Positions 52,640 to 60,409 are shown, counted from the stretch's first letter. The stretch is DNA of 64,000 nt from Chryseobacterium sp. KACC 21268 (GCA_028736075.1 CP117875.1:2108001-2172000), one strand, 5' to 3'. Numbers and translations are program-made. The notes: generated from the letters alone by a model not told the origin.

Positions 52640-53728
52640 TTAATGATAAAATCGTTTTTCTAATTGGTCATCGCATAAACCGCAAAACTCGCCAACCAAT
52701 TGGTCGCCACCATAATTTCCTTGAAAAATAATCGGAAGCGAATTCTCGATGAATTTCTCCCGCGTAATTTCAAATTTTTTTCTAAGTTTATTTCCTTCTG
52801 GTAAACCATTCGCAATATTTTTCATTGCCCAAGCTTTCGAAAACGATAATCCAACCAGATGAACGGTTTGATAATCGTTCAAATCACTGATGATGGGAAT
52901 TTGTTCGATATTTTCCAAACTCCTTTTTTCGTAGAAATTACTCAGCCATTTTTCAAATTCTTTTTGTGGCATAATTCTGCTCATCAATTCTGCAATTTCC
53001 AGACTTGGCGAGAAGAAATCACTTCCGTCAGGCTCCAAATAAGCCGGCGTTTTTGTGTTGTTCAAATAGAAAATTTTGGCTTTGTCAGACAATTCTTTCT
53101 CGAAGATTTTATCACCCGTCTGTCTCGCCCAATCGATGGCGAAACACATTGCAAATGCGGTGTTTGGATGAACACCAGTTCTGTTTGGGTAGGTTTGTTT
53201 TGGTAAATAAGCTTTCCAAAGTCTCAGGATTTCATCTGTCAAAGGTTTCAAATTCTGATGCCAGAATTTAGCTTTCGGATGATTCCATTTTGCCAATTCT
53301 TCATCCAGTTTGAGAATCCAAGCCCAGCCGTAAGTTCTTTCAAAATTCTGTGCGACTTGATATTTTGTAAAATATTTTGCTTCTTCTTTAATTTTTTCTG
53401 ATGAAAATGAGGCTTCTAAAATAGAGATGATTTGGTCTCTGTTTTCCAAATTTTGTTCAGTCCTTAATAATCTCACCAACATCCAATGTCCGTGAACAGA
53501 GCTGTGCCAATCGAAACAGCCGTAAAAACTCGGGTGCAATTCTTTCGGCGTCAGGACTGCATCTTTTTCAGAATTGATGACGTGCGCGGTTTTATTTGGA
53601 TATTCTAGGTTGATGCATTTCAGAGGCATTGATGCCAGTTTGTTTGCCATTTCTGCCGTCAGTTCCGATTTTTGTTGAGCGTTGACAAAAAGTGAAGACA
53701 TTAGAGAAAGTGAAATGGCTGTTTTCAT
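52640..53728 (-). CDS. DUF2891 protein, probably exported
   Basis: The 362-residue protein has a short signal peptide (MKTAISLSLMSSLFVNAQ). The DUF2891 pattern is clear: LHPSFYGCFDWHSSVHGHWMLVRLL, FERTYGWAWILKLDEEL, PNRTGVHPNTAFAMCFAIDWAR, and DFFSPSLEIAELMSRI. The fold should be an (alpha/alpha)6 barrel like those of glycoside-processing enzymes, with conserved Asp/His/Glu in FDWHSSVHGHW, but no activity is known. It stands alone downstream of nothing obvious. Confidence 0.88.
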   Translation of the reverse strand: MKTAISLSLMSSLFVNAQQKSELTAEMANKLASMPLKCINLEYPNKTAHVINSEKDAVLTPKELHPSFYGCFDWHSSVHGHWMLVRLLRTEQNLENRDQIISILEASFSSEKIKEEAKYFTKYQVAQNFERTYGWAWILKLDEELAKWNHPKAKFWHQNLKPLTDEILRLWKAYLPKQTYPNRTGVHPNTAFAMCFAIDWARQTGDKIFEKELSDKAKIFYLNNTKTPAYLEPDGSDFFSPSLEIAELMSRIMPQKEFEKWLSNFYEKRSLENIEQIPIISDLNDYQTVHLVGLSFSKAWAMKNIANGLPEGNKLRKKFEITREKFIENSLPIIFQGNYGGDQLVGEFCGLCDDQLEKRFYH

Positions 53729-53860
53729 TCGTGGGTTTTAATTGTTTGATGTTCATTTTCAATCGCTAAAATTTTTTTTTGATGTTTCAAAAGATGGCGA
53801 TTTTATTAAGGAAAATTTGGAATCATAAAAATAGTTAATTTTTCCGGTTGGCAATCAAAA

Positions 53861-53888
53861 TTTGAAAACAACAAAATTTGTATCTTTG
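53861..53888 (+). promoter_or_regulatory. Bacteroidota-type promoter of the DUF1599 gene
   Basis: TTTG at 53861-53864, 16 bp, TATCTTTG at 53881-53888. The spacing is short by two bases but both boxes match well. Confidence 0.6.
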
Positions 53889-53905
53889 ACCAATTAGACA
53901 GATTT

Positions 53906-54463
53906 ATGCACAATACATCCGCCCAGTTTGACGACGTTATCACGGTTTGCAGGGACTTATTTCAGAAAAAAATGAAGGATTATGGAACCTCGTGGCGCGT
54001 TCTTCGCCCAAGTTCTATTACCGACCAAATCTACATCAAAGTCAATAGAATCCGTACTTTGCAGATGACCGATGTGAAAATGGTGGACGAAAGTGAGGAA
54101 GACGAATTCATCGCCATCATCAATTATTCCATCATCGGATTAGTTCAATTAGAAAAAGGTTTTTCTGATGAACTGAATGCCAATCCAGAAGAAACGATGG
54201 CACTTTACAATTCCTACGCTCAAAAAGCAAAGGACTTGATGGAGCGCAAAAACCACGATTACGGCGAAGCTTGGCGCGAAATGAGAATCTCATCCATCAC
54301 CGATTTGATTTATCAAAAAGTCCTCAGAACCAAACAAATTGAGGACAACAACGGCGCAACTTTGGTGTCCGAAGGTTTGGATGCGAACTACTTTGATATG
54401 CTCAACTACGCAGTATTTTGTTTAATAAAGATGGAAGTGGGAAGTCAGAAGAGGGAAGATTAA
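53906..54463 (+). CDS. DUF1599 protein with internal duplication
   Basis: The 185-residue cytoplasmic protein holds two copies of the DUF1599 unit. Copy one is at about 10-80 (CRDLFQKKMKDYGTSWRVLRP, SSITDQIYIKVNRIRTLQ, FIAIINYSIIGLVQLE). Copy two is at about 105-180 (AKDLMERKNHDYGEAWREMRI, SSITDLIYQKVLRTKQI, YFDMLNYAVFCLIKME). Matching K/R-DYG, W and SSITD positions look like ligand or metal sites; an all-alpha MazG-like nucleotide-binding role has a similar look but is not shown. The last ten residues (EVGSQKRED) come from a heptamer repeat. Confidence 0.87.
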   Translation: MHNTSAQFDDVITVCRDLFQKKMKDYGTSWRVLRPSSITDQIYIKVNRIRTLQMTDVKMVDESEEDEFIAIINYSIIGLVQLEKGFSDELNANPEETMALYNSYAQKAKDLMERKNHDYGEAWREMRISSITDLIYQKVLRTKQIEDNNGATLVSEGLDANYFDMLNYAVFCLIKMEVGSQKRED

Positions 54464-54471
54464 AGATTCTG
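54430..54471. repeat. Heptamer array, left side of the four-helix-bundle gene
   Basis: Six 7-base blocks run without interruption: GATGGAA, GTGGGAA, GTCAGAA, GAGGGAA, GATTAAA and GATTCTG. They overlap the DUF1599 stop. The sense resembles the left half of the element at 12508. Confidence 0.75.
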
Positions 54472-54495
54472 TGGAAATGTAATTTGTGTGTTACG

Positions 54496-54853
54496 ATGAG
54501 TTTTAAATTTGAAAAATTAATTATTTGGCAAAAATCAATGGATTTTGGAGAAACAATATTTCAAATTTCCAAAGATTTTCCAAAAGATGAAATGTTCAAT
54601 TTGGTTTCTCAAATTAGAAGAGCGGTAGATTCTATTGCACTGAATATTTCTGAGGGCTCAATTTTACAATCCAATCCTGAGTTTAAAAGATTTTTAGGTT
54701 TTTCGATTCGGTCTTTGGCAGAAGTCGTAACGTGTTTATATAAAGCAAAAAATAGGAATTATATTTCAGAAAAAAAAATTCAAAGAATTGTATAACGAAT
54801 CATATCAATTAATGAATCAAATCATTGGATTCAGAAACCAACTAAAAGATTAA
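54496..54853 (+). pseudogene. Four-helix-bundle protein (S23/IVP type), frameshifted in an A tract
   Basis: The reading frame from the ATG at 54496 encodes a typical member of the 23S-rRNA-intervening-sequence (S23) protein family: FEKLIIWQKSMDFGETIF, LVSQIRRAVDSIALNISEGS, RFLGFSIRSLAEVVTCLYKA. It stops early at 54795 with 99 residues. The tract of nine A at 54770-54778 is one A too long. Removing one gives ISEKKFKELYNESYQLMNQI to a stop at 54853, which restores the fourth helix and a family-like length of about 118. The change may be a true mutation, a slippage-based switch or a sequencing error. The gene is bracketed by heptamer arrays. Related proteins include Avd of diversity-generating retroelements, but no reverse transcriptase is nearby. 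Confidence 0.85.
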
Positions 54854-54873
54854 TCTATGCATAATATCGTCAA

Positions 54874-54908
54874 CACCCATCTTCCATCCTCTAACTTCCA
54901 TCTCTAAA
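54874..54908. repeat. Heptamer array, right side of the four-helix-bundle gene
   Basis: Blocks CACCCAT, CTTCCAT, CCTCTAA, CTTCCAT and CTCTAAA follow each other at 54874, 54881, 54888, 54895 and 54902. Read on the other strand they match the left array, so the gene lies between inverted repeats of about 25 bases. Confidence 0.75.
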
Positions 54909-54911
54909 ATT

Positions 54912-55982
54912 ATGAAAGCAGTTTTACGCTACATTGTCGCACTCATATTCATCGCTTCCGGATTTGTGAAAGCGGTTGACCTCAAAGGATTTTCTTTTAA
55001 GTTAGAAGAATATTTTTCGCCCATCGTTTTTGACTTGCCATTTTTGGAGAAATATGCTTTGGTATTTTCAATCATCGTGGTTTTGCTGGAGCTGGTTTTA
55101 GGCTTTATGTTATTAATGAAAATCAAGCTTAAAGAAACCATTTATGCCTTGATTGCACTTTGCGTTTTCTTTGGATTTTTGACATTCTATTCTGCTTATT
55201 TTAATGTCGTTACAGATTGTGGATGTTTCGGAGACGCTTTGAAATTCACGCCTTGGCAATCGTTTTGGAAAGATATTACGCTATTGGTTTTATTAATAAT
55301 CTTGGCAGTTTTATATAGAAAAAGAGAAGAAGATGAAGTCGTGAGATTTGGAAAATTACCGTTGTTGGGCGTTTTCGTTTTGGTAATGTTTTTCGTGATG
55401 TACCGCGGACTTTTCCACGAACCGATGATTGATTTCCGAGCTTATGCAATTGGGACGGATTTGGCTTCGGAGAAAGATAAAATCAATAAAAATCCTTCGG
55501 AATATAAGACTTTTTATTCATTGAAAAATTCAAAAACCAACGAGGTCAAAAAAGTAGACCAAGACGAATACATCAATAAGGAATATTGGAAAGATACGAC
55601 TTGGCAAATCGAGGAAGGAAAAACATCTTCCGAAATCGTGAAAAAAGGCTACGAATCCGAAATCTCGAAATTTAAAATCGAGGACACAAACGGAAACAAC
55701 ATCACAGACGAAATCCTGAAAGAGCCAAAAGTAATCATCATTTTCACTTACAAACCTAAAGAAGCCGACGCAGAATTGGTCAAAAAAACTGAAACTAAGG
55801 CTTTATCAGAAAAAGCAGAAGTAATCGGCGTAAGCACGCAACCTGATTTTTACAAGCAAGTTCCAAACTATATGATGGACGAGATTGCTATCAAAACCAT
55901 CGCCAGAAGCAATCCTTTCATCTTGATTTTGGAGAAGGGAAAAGTGGTTGAAAAATTGGGCGCAAAAGATTATTTGGATTAA
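54912..55982 (+). CDS. BT_3928-type DoxX-like membrane protein with thioredoxin-like tail
   Basis: The 356-residue protein has four membrane spans in the first 145 residues (YIVALIFIASGFVKAVD, YALVFSIIVVLLELVLGFML, TIYALIALCVFFGFLTFYSA, DITLLVLLIILAVLYR) and a fifth near 155-172. The CGCFG motif (TDCGCFGDALKFTPWQ) after span three is that of DoxX/MauE-type proteins linked to quinone or thiol redox. The soluble end (EPKVIIIFTYKPKEADAELV) resembles a thioredoxin-like domain without cysteines. I know this build as the BT_3928 family. Its start follows the heptamer array by three bases. Its function is unknown. Confidence 0.87.
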   Translation: MKAVLRYIVALIFIASGFVKAVDLKGFSFKLEEYFSPIVFDLPFLEKYALVFSIIVVLLELVLGFMLLMKIKLKETIYALIALCVFFGFLTFYSAYFNVVTDCGCFGDALKFTPWQSFWKDITLLVLLIILAVLYRKREEDEVVRFGKLPLLGVFVLVMFFVMYRGLFHEPMIDFRAYAIGTDLASEKDKINKNPSEYKTFYSLKNSKTNEVKKVDQDEYINKEYWKDTTWQIEEGKTSSEIVKKGYESEISKFKIEDTNGNNITDEILKEPKVIIIFTYKPKEADAELVKKTETKALSEKAEVIGVSTQPDFYKQVPNYMMDEIAIKTIARSNPFILILEKGKVVEKLGAKDYLD

Positions 55983-56051
55983 TAATCTTAAATTTGAAAT
56001 GCTGAAAACAATTAGTGACTTTTAAAATCAAAAAATAAATATTGTATTAGC

Positions 56052-56086
56052 CTAACATCCAAAGTCTAATATCTAACATCTATATT
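56052..56086. repeat. Heptamer-phased repeat, CTAACAT type
   Basis: Blocks CTAACAT, CCAAAGT, CTAATAT, CTAACAT and CTATATT start at 56052, 56059, 56066, 56073 and 56080. The array ends six bases before the ATG of the TerB-like gene. Confidence 0.7.
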
Positions 56087-56091
56087 ATATA

Positions 56092-56442
56092 ATGAGAAAA
56101 TCAAACAAACCAATCGCTGGCTATCACTTACTGATGATTTTGTCCGCAGTCGATGGAATCATAAAACCGGAAGAAGGGCTCAAAGTTCAGGAATATATGA
56201 CCGAGGAATTTCCTTTCCGTCTCAATTTGGACGACGAGCTGGAAATCATCGCACAATTGACGTCTGACCAGTGGCAAGACCACTTCGAGTTTCACGCCAA
56301 ATGTTTCGAAGAAGATTCTACCGAGCAAGAAAGAAAAGACTTCATCCAATTCGCAAAATCCCTCATCAAAGCGGACAACAAAGTGAGTGATGACGAGCAC
56401 AAATTTTACATCCTACTGAAAAACCTTTGGAATTTAAAATAA
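56092..56442 (+). CDS. TerB-like helical protein
   Basis: The 116-residue all-alpha protein has the TerB/DjlA N-domain pattern: an acidic LMILSAVDGIIKPEEGLKVQEYM, then ERKDFIQFAKSLIKADNKVSDDEHKFYILL. The repeated D-G and D-N-K-V-S-D-D-E loops suggest calcium- or metal-binding sites. TerB proteins are linked to tellurite resistance and phage or stress response, but stand-alone copies are widespread housekeeping genes. It precedes tpiA by seven bases and is probably co-transcribed. Confidence 0.8.
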   Translation: MRKSNKPIAGYHLLMILSAVDGIIKPEEGLKVQEYMTEEFPFRLNLDDELEIIAQLTSDQWQDHFEFHAKCFEEDSTEQERKDFIQFAKSLIKADNKVSDDEHKFYILLKNLWNLK

Positions 56443-56449
56443 TATCAAA

Positions 56450-57211
56450 ATGAGAAAGAACATTGTTGCAGGAAACTGGAAAATGAACAAAACCTACGCT
56501 GAAGCACAAGAATTGATGGCTCAGCTTTTAGAATACAAAAAAAACAACACCACCAACTGCGAGGTTTTCATCGCTCCGCCAGCATTGTATCTGGCTTCTG
56601 CTAAAGAAGTTTTCAAAAATGGCGAAGTGGGCGTTTATGCTCAGGACGTTTCAGAATACGCGAGTGGCGCGTACACAGGCGAGATTTCTGTGGATATGCT
56701 GGCATCCATCGACGCAGACGGAAGTTTGGTGTCGCACTCCGAGAGAAGAACGTTCCACGGCGAAACCGACAGCCACGCAAATAGAAAAGTGAAAGCCCTT
56801 TTGGACAAAGGCCTCACGCCAATCTATTGCAACGGCGAGAAGTTAGAAGAGAGAAAATCCGGAAGACATTTCGAGGTTGTAAAAAACCAAACCGAAACCG
56901 CACTTTTCACCTTATCCGCAGAGGAAATCAAAAAAGTCGTGATTGCCTACGAACCAGTTTGGGCCATCGGAACCGGCGAAACAGCCACTGCAGAACAAGC
57001 GCAGGAAGTCCACGCCTACATCAGAAGCCTGATTGCTGACAAGTACGGCAAAGACGTTGCAGACGAAATTTCCATCCTTTACGGCGGAAGTGTGAAGCCA
57101 GATAACGCCAAAGAAATCTTCTCCCAACCCGACGTAGACGGCGGTTTGATTGGAGGCGCCGCGCTAAAAATCGAAGATTTCACAAAAATCATAGAAGGAT
57201 TCAATTCATAA
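56450..57211 (+). CDS. tpiA: Triose-phosphate isomerase
   Basis: TpiA interconverts dihydroxyacetone phosphate and glyceraldehyde 3-phosphate in glycolysis and gluconeogenesis. The 253 residues are complete: NWKMNKTYAEA (N and catalytic K at the start), the electrophilic His in SLVSHSERR, the catalytic Glu in AYEPVWAIGTG, the mobile loop, and the phosphate site YGGSVKPDNA and GGLIGGAAL. There is nothing unusual in it. A terminator follows directly. Confidence 0.97.
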   Translation: MRKNIVAGNWKMNKTYAEAQELMAQLLEYKKNNTTNCEVFIAPPALYLASAKEVFKNGEVGVYAQDVSEYASGAYTGEISVDMLASIDADGSLVSHSERRTFHGETDSHANRKVKALLDKGLTPIYCNGEKLEERKSGRHFEVVKNQTETALFTLSAEEIKKVVIAYEPVWAIGTGETATAEQAQEVHAYIRSLIADKYGKDVADEISILYGGSVKPDNAKEIFSQPDVDGGLIGGAALKIEDFTKIIEGFNS

Positions 57212-57220
57212 ATAAAACTT

Positions 57221-57280
57221 ACTTTGTCAAATCGAAGATTGGGCTTAGCCAAAGTTTATCCGATTTGACAAAGTTTTTTT
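57221..57280 (+). terminator. Terminator of tpiA
   Basis: Perfect 14-bp arms at 57221-57234 and 57261-57274 enclose a 26-base loop that can itself fold; a T run follows. Confidence 0.8.
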
Positions 57281-57282
57281 TG

Positions 57283-57390
57283 GAGCTTAATCCCGCTATC
57301 CGTTGCAATCTTTTTTGCACCACATTTGGTCATAATAAAGAAAGCGAAGTCAAAGCAAAAAAGGATTTCCACTACTATCGGGGCTAGGGG
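57283..57390. repeat. Dispersed palindromic repeat (CCCGCTATCC / CTATCGGGGCTAGG ends)
   Basis: An imperfect hairpin with inner arms around CAATCTTTTTTGC and GCAAAAAAGGATTTCC has characteristic ends GAGCTTAATCCCGCTATCC and CTATCGGGGCTAGGGG. I recall very similar intergenic elements scattered in Chryseobacterium and Flavobacterium genomes. The function is unknown. Confidence 0.65.
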
Positions 57391-57615
57391 TTTTGTCATC
57401 CAAACAAATTTTGTCATCCAATAGTTAGCATTCAGATAATTATTAATTGAACCATTATTGTTTTTCTTTGCTGAGCGTCAGCGTCTTTGCGAGCCTTAAA
57501 AATATTTTCAATTAATTTTTAAAAAAAATCTTAGCGAACTTTGCGTTAATTTTTTTTTATTCAGCTTCAGCATCTCAAAAATTTATCACCTTACTATTTT
57601 TAAAATTAAAACAAT

Positions 57616-58014
57616 ATGAAAATAGAACACCTTGGCATCGCCGTGAAGTCTCTTTCAGATTCAGATGATTTATTTGCCCGACTTTTGGGGAAATCAAACT
57701 ACAAACAGGAATCTGTAGAAAGAGAAGGCGTTACCACCTCTTTTTATGAACTTGGCGAAAGCAAAATAGAACTTCTGGAAGCTTCAAACCCCGAAAGTCC
57801 AATCGCCAAATTCCTCGACAAAAAAGGCGAAGGAATCCATCATATTGCCTTCGGTGTAGAAAATATCCAAGCAGAGATAGAAAGATTAAAAAAAGAAGGC
57901 TTCATTTTCATCTCCGAAGAACCCAAACAAGGTGCTGATAACAAATTAGTTGTCTTCCTTCACCCAAAATCTACCAACGGTGTCTTGATAGAATTGTGTC
58001 AAGAAAAACCCTAA
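57616..58014 (+). CDS. mce: Methylmalonyl-CoA epimerase
   Basis: Mce interconverts the (R) and (S) forms of methylmalonyl-CoA in propionate metabolism. The 132 residues form two VOC modules: KIEHLGIAVKSLSDSDDLF (metal His), YELGESKIELLEAS (Glu), GEGIHHIAFGVENIQAEIERL (second His) and GVLIELCQ (second Glu). All four metal ligands are visible. In Bacteroidota the pathway links succinate and propionate. No mutase genes lie in this window. Confidence 0.94.
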   Translation: MKIEHLGIAVKSLSDSDDLFARLLGKSNYKQESVEREGVTTSFYELGESKIELLEASNPESPIAKFLDKKGEGIHHIAFGVENIQAEIERLKKEGFIFISEEPKQGADNKLVVFLHPKSTNGVLIELCQEKP

Positions 58015-58019
58015 AACGT

Positions 58020-58049
58020 TTTGTAGATAGAGAAATTTTGCTATTTTTG
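58020..58049 (+). promoter_or_regulatory. Bacteroidota-type promoter of the tRNA gene
   Basis: TTTG at 58020-58023, 18 bp, TATTTTTG at 58042-58049. The predicted start is about 20 to 25 bases upstream of the mature tRNA. Confidence 0.8.
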
Positions 58050-58077
58050 CAAACATAAAATTTAACCAATTTTACGA

Positions 58078-58151
58078 GGTCCTATAGCTCAGTTGGTTAG
58101 AGTCCCTGACTCATAATCAGGTTGTCCTTGGTTCGAGCCCAAGTGGGACCA
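58078..58151 (+). tRNA. tRNA with CAU anticodon (elongator tRNA-Met, or tRNA-Ile2)
   Basis: The 74-base cloverleaf is complete: acceptor GGTCCTA with TGGGACC, D arm GCTC...GAGT, anticodon stem CCTGA/TCAGG with loop CTCATAA (anticodon CAT), T arm CTTGG TTCGAGC CCAAG, discriminator A. CCA is not encoded. The three-base body does not tell elongator Met from the lysidine-modified Ile2, which share the CAT anticodon in DNA; the initiator is unlikely because the acceptor end is fully paired. A tyrosine recombinase gene starts 68 bases downstream, so the 3' end is a probable attachment site. Confidence 0.93.
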
Positions 58152-58154
58152 CTC

Positions 58155-58196
58155 GCCAAAGAAACCACTCCCACAAAGGTTTCTTTGGCTTTTTTT
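58155..58196 (+). terminator. Rho-independent terminator of the tRNA gene
   Basis: Perfect 12-bp arms at 58155-58166 and 58178-58189, 11-base loop, seven T. Confidence 0.9.
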
Positions 58197-58219
58197 AAGC
58201 CTCAAGAATTCGGCAGTTA

Positions 58220-59521
58220 ATGCATTCACGTAACATTAAACGTAACATTAAACTGTCAGCAATGAAAAAAACTAAATCAAAAAATTCACGAAAACCGCTT
58301 CGTAACGGTTGTTCACGTACTCAATTCTATTTTTCTCCGGAAAACTTATTAAGCTCAAAATCGAATGAAACTCTTGAAAAAGATTGTTTTATTGAGTGTA
58401 GATTTCACGATCCAAAATTTAAAGAAAAATATCCTTCTGGATTTCAATTCCGGAAAAGACTTAACGAATGGAAAAAATTATCCGAAAGACAAGCTGCAGC
58501 CAAATCTTATAAGGAAGAAATGGAAAAACTATTGGATTTGAATCATTACAATCCAATTACAAAAATCTATATGTCCGATGAGTCGTTGGAGTTAGGACCT
58601 CATACAGATTTTAAAACCGCAATAGAAAAAGGAAGATTAAAATTATCTGGATCCGAAAAACATTTAAATGAAGTTAGGATTGCAATGATTCGTTTTTGCA
58701 AAGGATTGGATATTATGAATTATAGTTTTATGAATATTTCATCCGTGAAAATATGGCATATCATTAATACTTTAGAAAGCTTAGAATTAGGCTCCAGCTA
58801 TTATAATAAGTTCAGACAATATTTATCGGATATTTTCAAAGAACTCATTCAGCGCGGTTGTATTGAATATAATCCAGTTAGGGATATTTCAAAAAAGAAA
58901 ACTAATCCAAAAATCAGAGAACTGATTTCTGCTGAAAAATTGAAATATATCGATAAATATTTAATTGAAAAGCATTACAATTTCTACAGATACAAAGAGA
59001 TATTTTACAGGTCTGGATCTCGATCATCTGAAATGTTCAGAATTCAACGTAAACACGTAAATCTAGAATCTCAGGAATATATTATGCAAATCCAAAAAGG
59101 ATCTTCCTATAAATGGGTTACTAAAGCAATCAATGTTCAATCACTAAAATATTGGAAAGAAATAATTAAATTATGTACATCTGATGAAGATTATCTTTTT
59201 TCAATTAATCAAGAACCAGGTTCTACAAAAGTTTCTGAAAAAAGGGTTACAAGAAAATGGTATGACTATGTTAAGAATGGTGATAATATAAAAGATGAAA
59301 ATGGAAAAGTAATCACAGTTACTGAAGACTTTTATGCTTTCAAATCTATGTACCTCGATGAATTAGATGCAATTCAACATTCAGCCAAAGTCATTCCAAT
59401 TGATTTTAATATCGCACAAGCTGCAGCATCACATACTAGTGATAAAACAACTTCAATATACGCAGTTAAAAGAAATCAAAGACAACTAGATTACCTAAAG
59501 AATGTAAAGACCGGAACGTAA
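58220..59521 (+). CDS. Tyrosine recombinase/integrase with divergent active site
   Basis: The 433-residue site-specific integrase has an N-terminal basic region, a core-binding helical domain at about 140-225 (LNEVRIAMIRFCKGLDIMNY), and a catalytic domain from about 235. Visible catalytic positions are R268 (YRSGSRSSEMFRI), K293 in the beta hairpin (IQKGSS), H405 (AAASHTSDKTT) and nucleophile Y414 (SIYAVKR). The usual HxxR box is replaced by FYAFKSMYLDELD, with F and K where H and R are expected. Starts at 58220 and 58262 are both possible. Its place beside the tRNA and the unlike gene content beyond it mark the edge of an integrated element. Confidence 0.87.
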   Translation: MHSRNIKRNIKLSAMKKTKSKNSRKPLRNGCSRTQFYFSPENLLSSKSNETLEKDCFIECRFHDPKFKEKYPSGFQFRKRLNEWKKLSERQAAAKSYKEEMEKLLDLNHYNPITKIYMSDESLELGPHTDFKTAIEKGRLKLSGSEKHLNEVRIAMIRFCKGLDIMNYSFMNISSVKIWHIINTLESLELGSSYYNKFRQYLSDIFKELIQRGCIEYNPVRDISKKKTNPKIRELISAEKLKYIDKYLIEKHYNFYRYKEIFYRSGSRSSEMFRIQRKHVNLESQEYIMQIQKGSSYKWVTKAINVQSLKYWKEIIKLCTSDEDYLFSINQEPGSTKVSEKRVTRKWYDYVKNGDNIKDENGKVITVTEDFYAFKSMYLDELDAIQHSAKVIPIDFNIAQAAASHTSDKTTSIYAVKRNQRQLDYLKNVKTGT

Positions 59522-59550
59522 AAAAGGCCCTGATTTATTCGGGGCCTTTT
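59521..59550. terminator. Bidirectional terminator
   Basis: Arms 59522-59530 and 59542-59550 (9 bp, extendable by three more pairs) with A and T runs on both sides, just after the integrase stop and just before the end of the convergent gene. Confidence 0.88.
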
Positions 59551-59552
59551 TA

Positions 59553-60380
59553 TTATGTTGAATAAGGAGAAGAATTCTCATCAATTATAAATCTGTACTT
59601 TTCTAACTTATTAGAACTATCATTTTGATTTAAATGTTCTCTGAAATCTCTATTTAATTCATAAGTCAAAAAGTAATAAAAAAATAAAGCTTTTACTGAT
59701 TTATTCATTTTCCTTTCTCCTGAAAAGAATAAACTTAATGATGACTTATCCAAAGCTATTTGAGAAACCAAATCGTTTGTATTTAAACCAAATTCTTTCA
59801 TTTTATCATGAATCCATTCTGGTGTAATATCAGCAACATCAAGCGAATATCTGATAGGCAAAATTTTAGCGTTGGGAAATATTTTTTTTGCCCTTTCAAT
59901 TAGTTCTTTTCTATTAAGAATATATCCATTAATAATTCTTTTTTGAGTTATTTTAACGGTGTCATTATCTAATTGTTCAATTTCAAATCCAAGCTTTTTG
60001 TAATTCTTTATCGAAACTTCAATACTCTCTTTTTGATCATTTAAATTATTCGAACTAAATTTTTCCTTGAAAGTTTCACGCATCCACTGAGTAAATCCAA
60101 CCATACCAATATCAAGAAAAATCCTATTATATTCTTTTGACTGATTTAACCTATCTAAAGATTCGTGGAGTTTATCCCAATCAATTTCTGTGTTTGAATT
60201 ATCAAAATTGATATATTTTTTTAAATCAGTTTTTATTTTCTCCAATTTGACATCATCCTTGATAGGTTTCCAATGTTCACTGAACTTAAACGAACAAGAT
60301 TCGTTGGAAAAGTTTTCAAAATCTTTTTGTAATTGTTTGAGAGTTTCAGATTTATCAGTTATATTTTTTTTAATTGTCAT
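59553..60380 (-). CDS. Unknown protein with C-terminal helix-turn-helix
   Basis: The product has 275 residues from the ATG at 60380 (twelve upstream codons in frame look non-coding). The first 130 residues are charged and helical (SETLKQLQKDFENFSNESC, WDKLHESLDRLNQSKEYN). The last third contains a lambda-repressor-like helix-turn-helix: ITPEWIHDKMKEFGLNTNDL followed by VSQIALDKSSLSLFFSGERK. It is thus a likely DNA-binding protein of the element, perhaps its regulator. No peptidase or toxin motif is visible. Confidence 0.75.
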   Translation of the reverse strand: MTIKKNITDKSETLKQLQKDFENFSNESCSFKFSEHWKPIKDDVKLEKIKTDLKKYINFDNSNTEIDWDKLHESLDRLNQSKEYNRIFLDIGMVGFTQWMRETFKEKFSSNNLNDQKESIEVSIKNYKKLGFEIEQLDNDTVKITQKRIINGYILNRKELIERAKKIFPNAKILPIRYSLDVADITPEWIHDKMKEFGLNTNDLVSQIALDKSSLSLFFSGERKMNKSVKALFFYYFLTYELNRDFREHLNQNDSSNKLEKYRFIIDENSSPYST

Positions 60381-60409
60381 GATTTTAAGATTTGTAGGTT
60401 TGAAAAATA

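Larger units (their letters stand above)
57212..57615. other. Intergenic region with terminator and repeats
   Basis: These 404 bases contain the tpiA terminator (57221-57280), a dispersed-repeat-like element (57283-57390), a short hairpin (57470-57482) and AT-rich sequence before mce. No gene is supported. Confidence 0.65.

Noticed and set aside
54496-54853. Diversity-generating retroelement (Avd-like gene)
   Set aside because: The protein belongs to the same broad fold, but there is no reverse transcriptase, template repeat or variable repeat around it.
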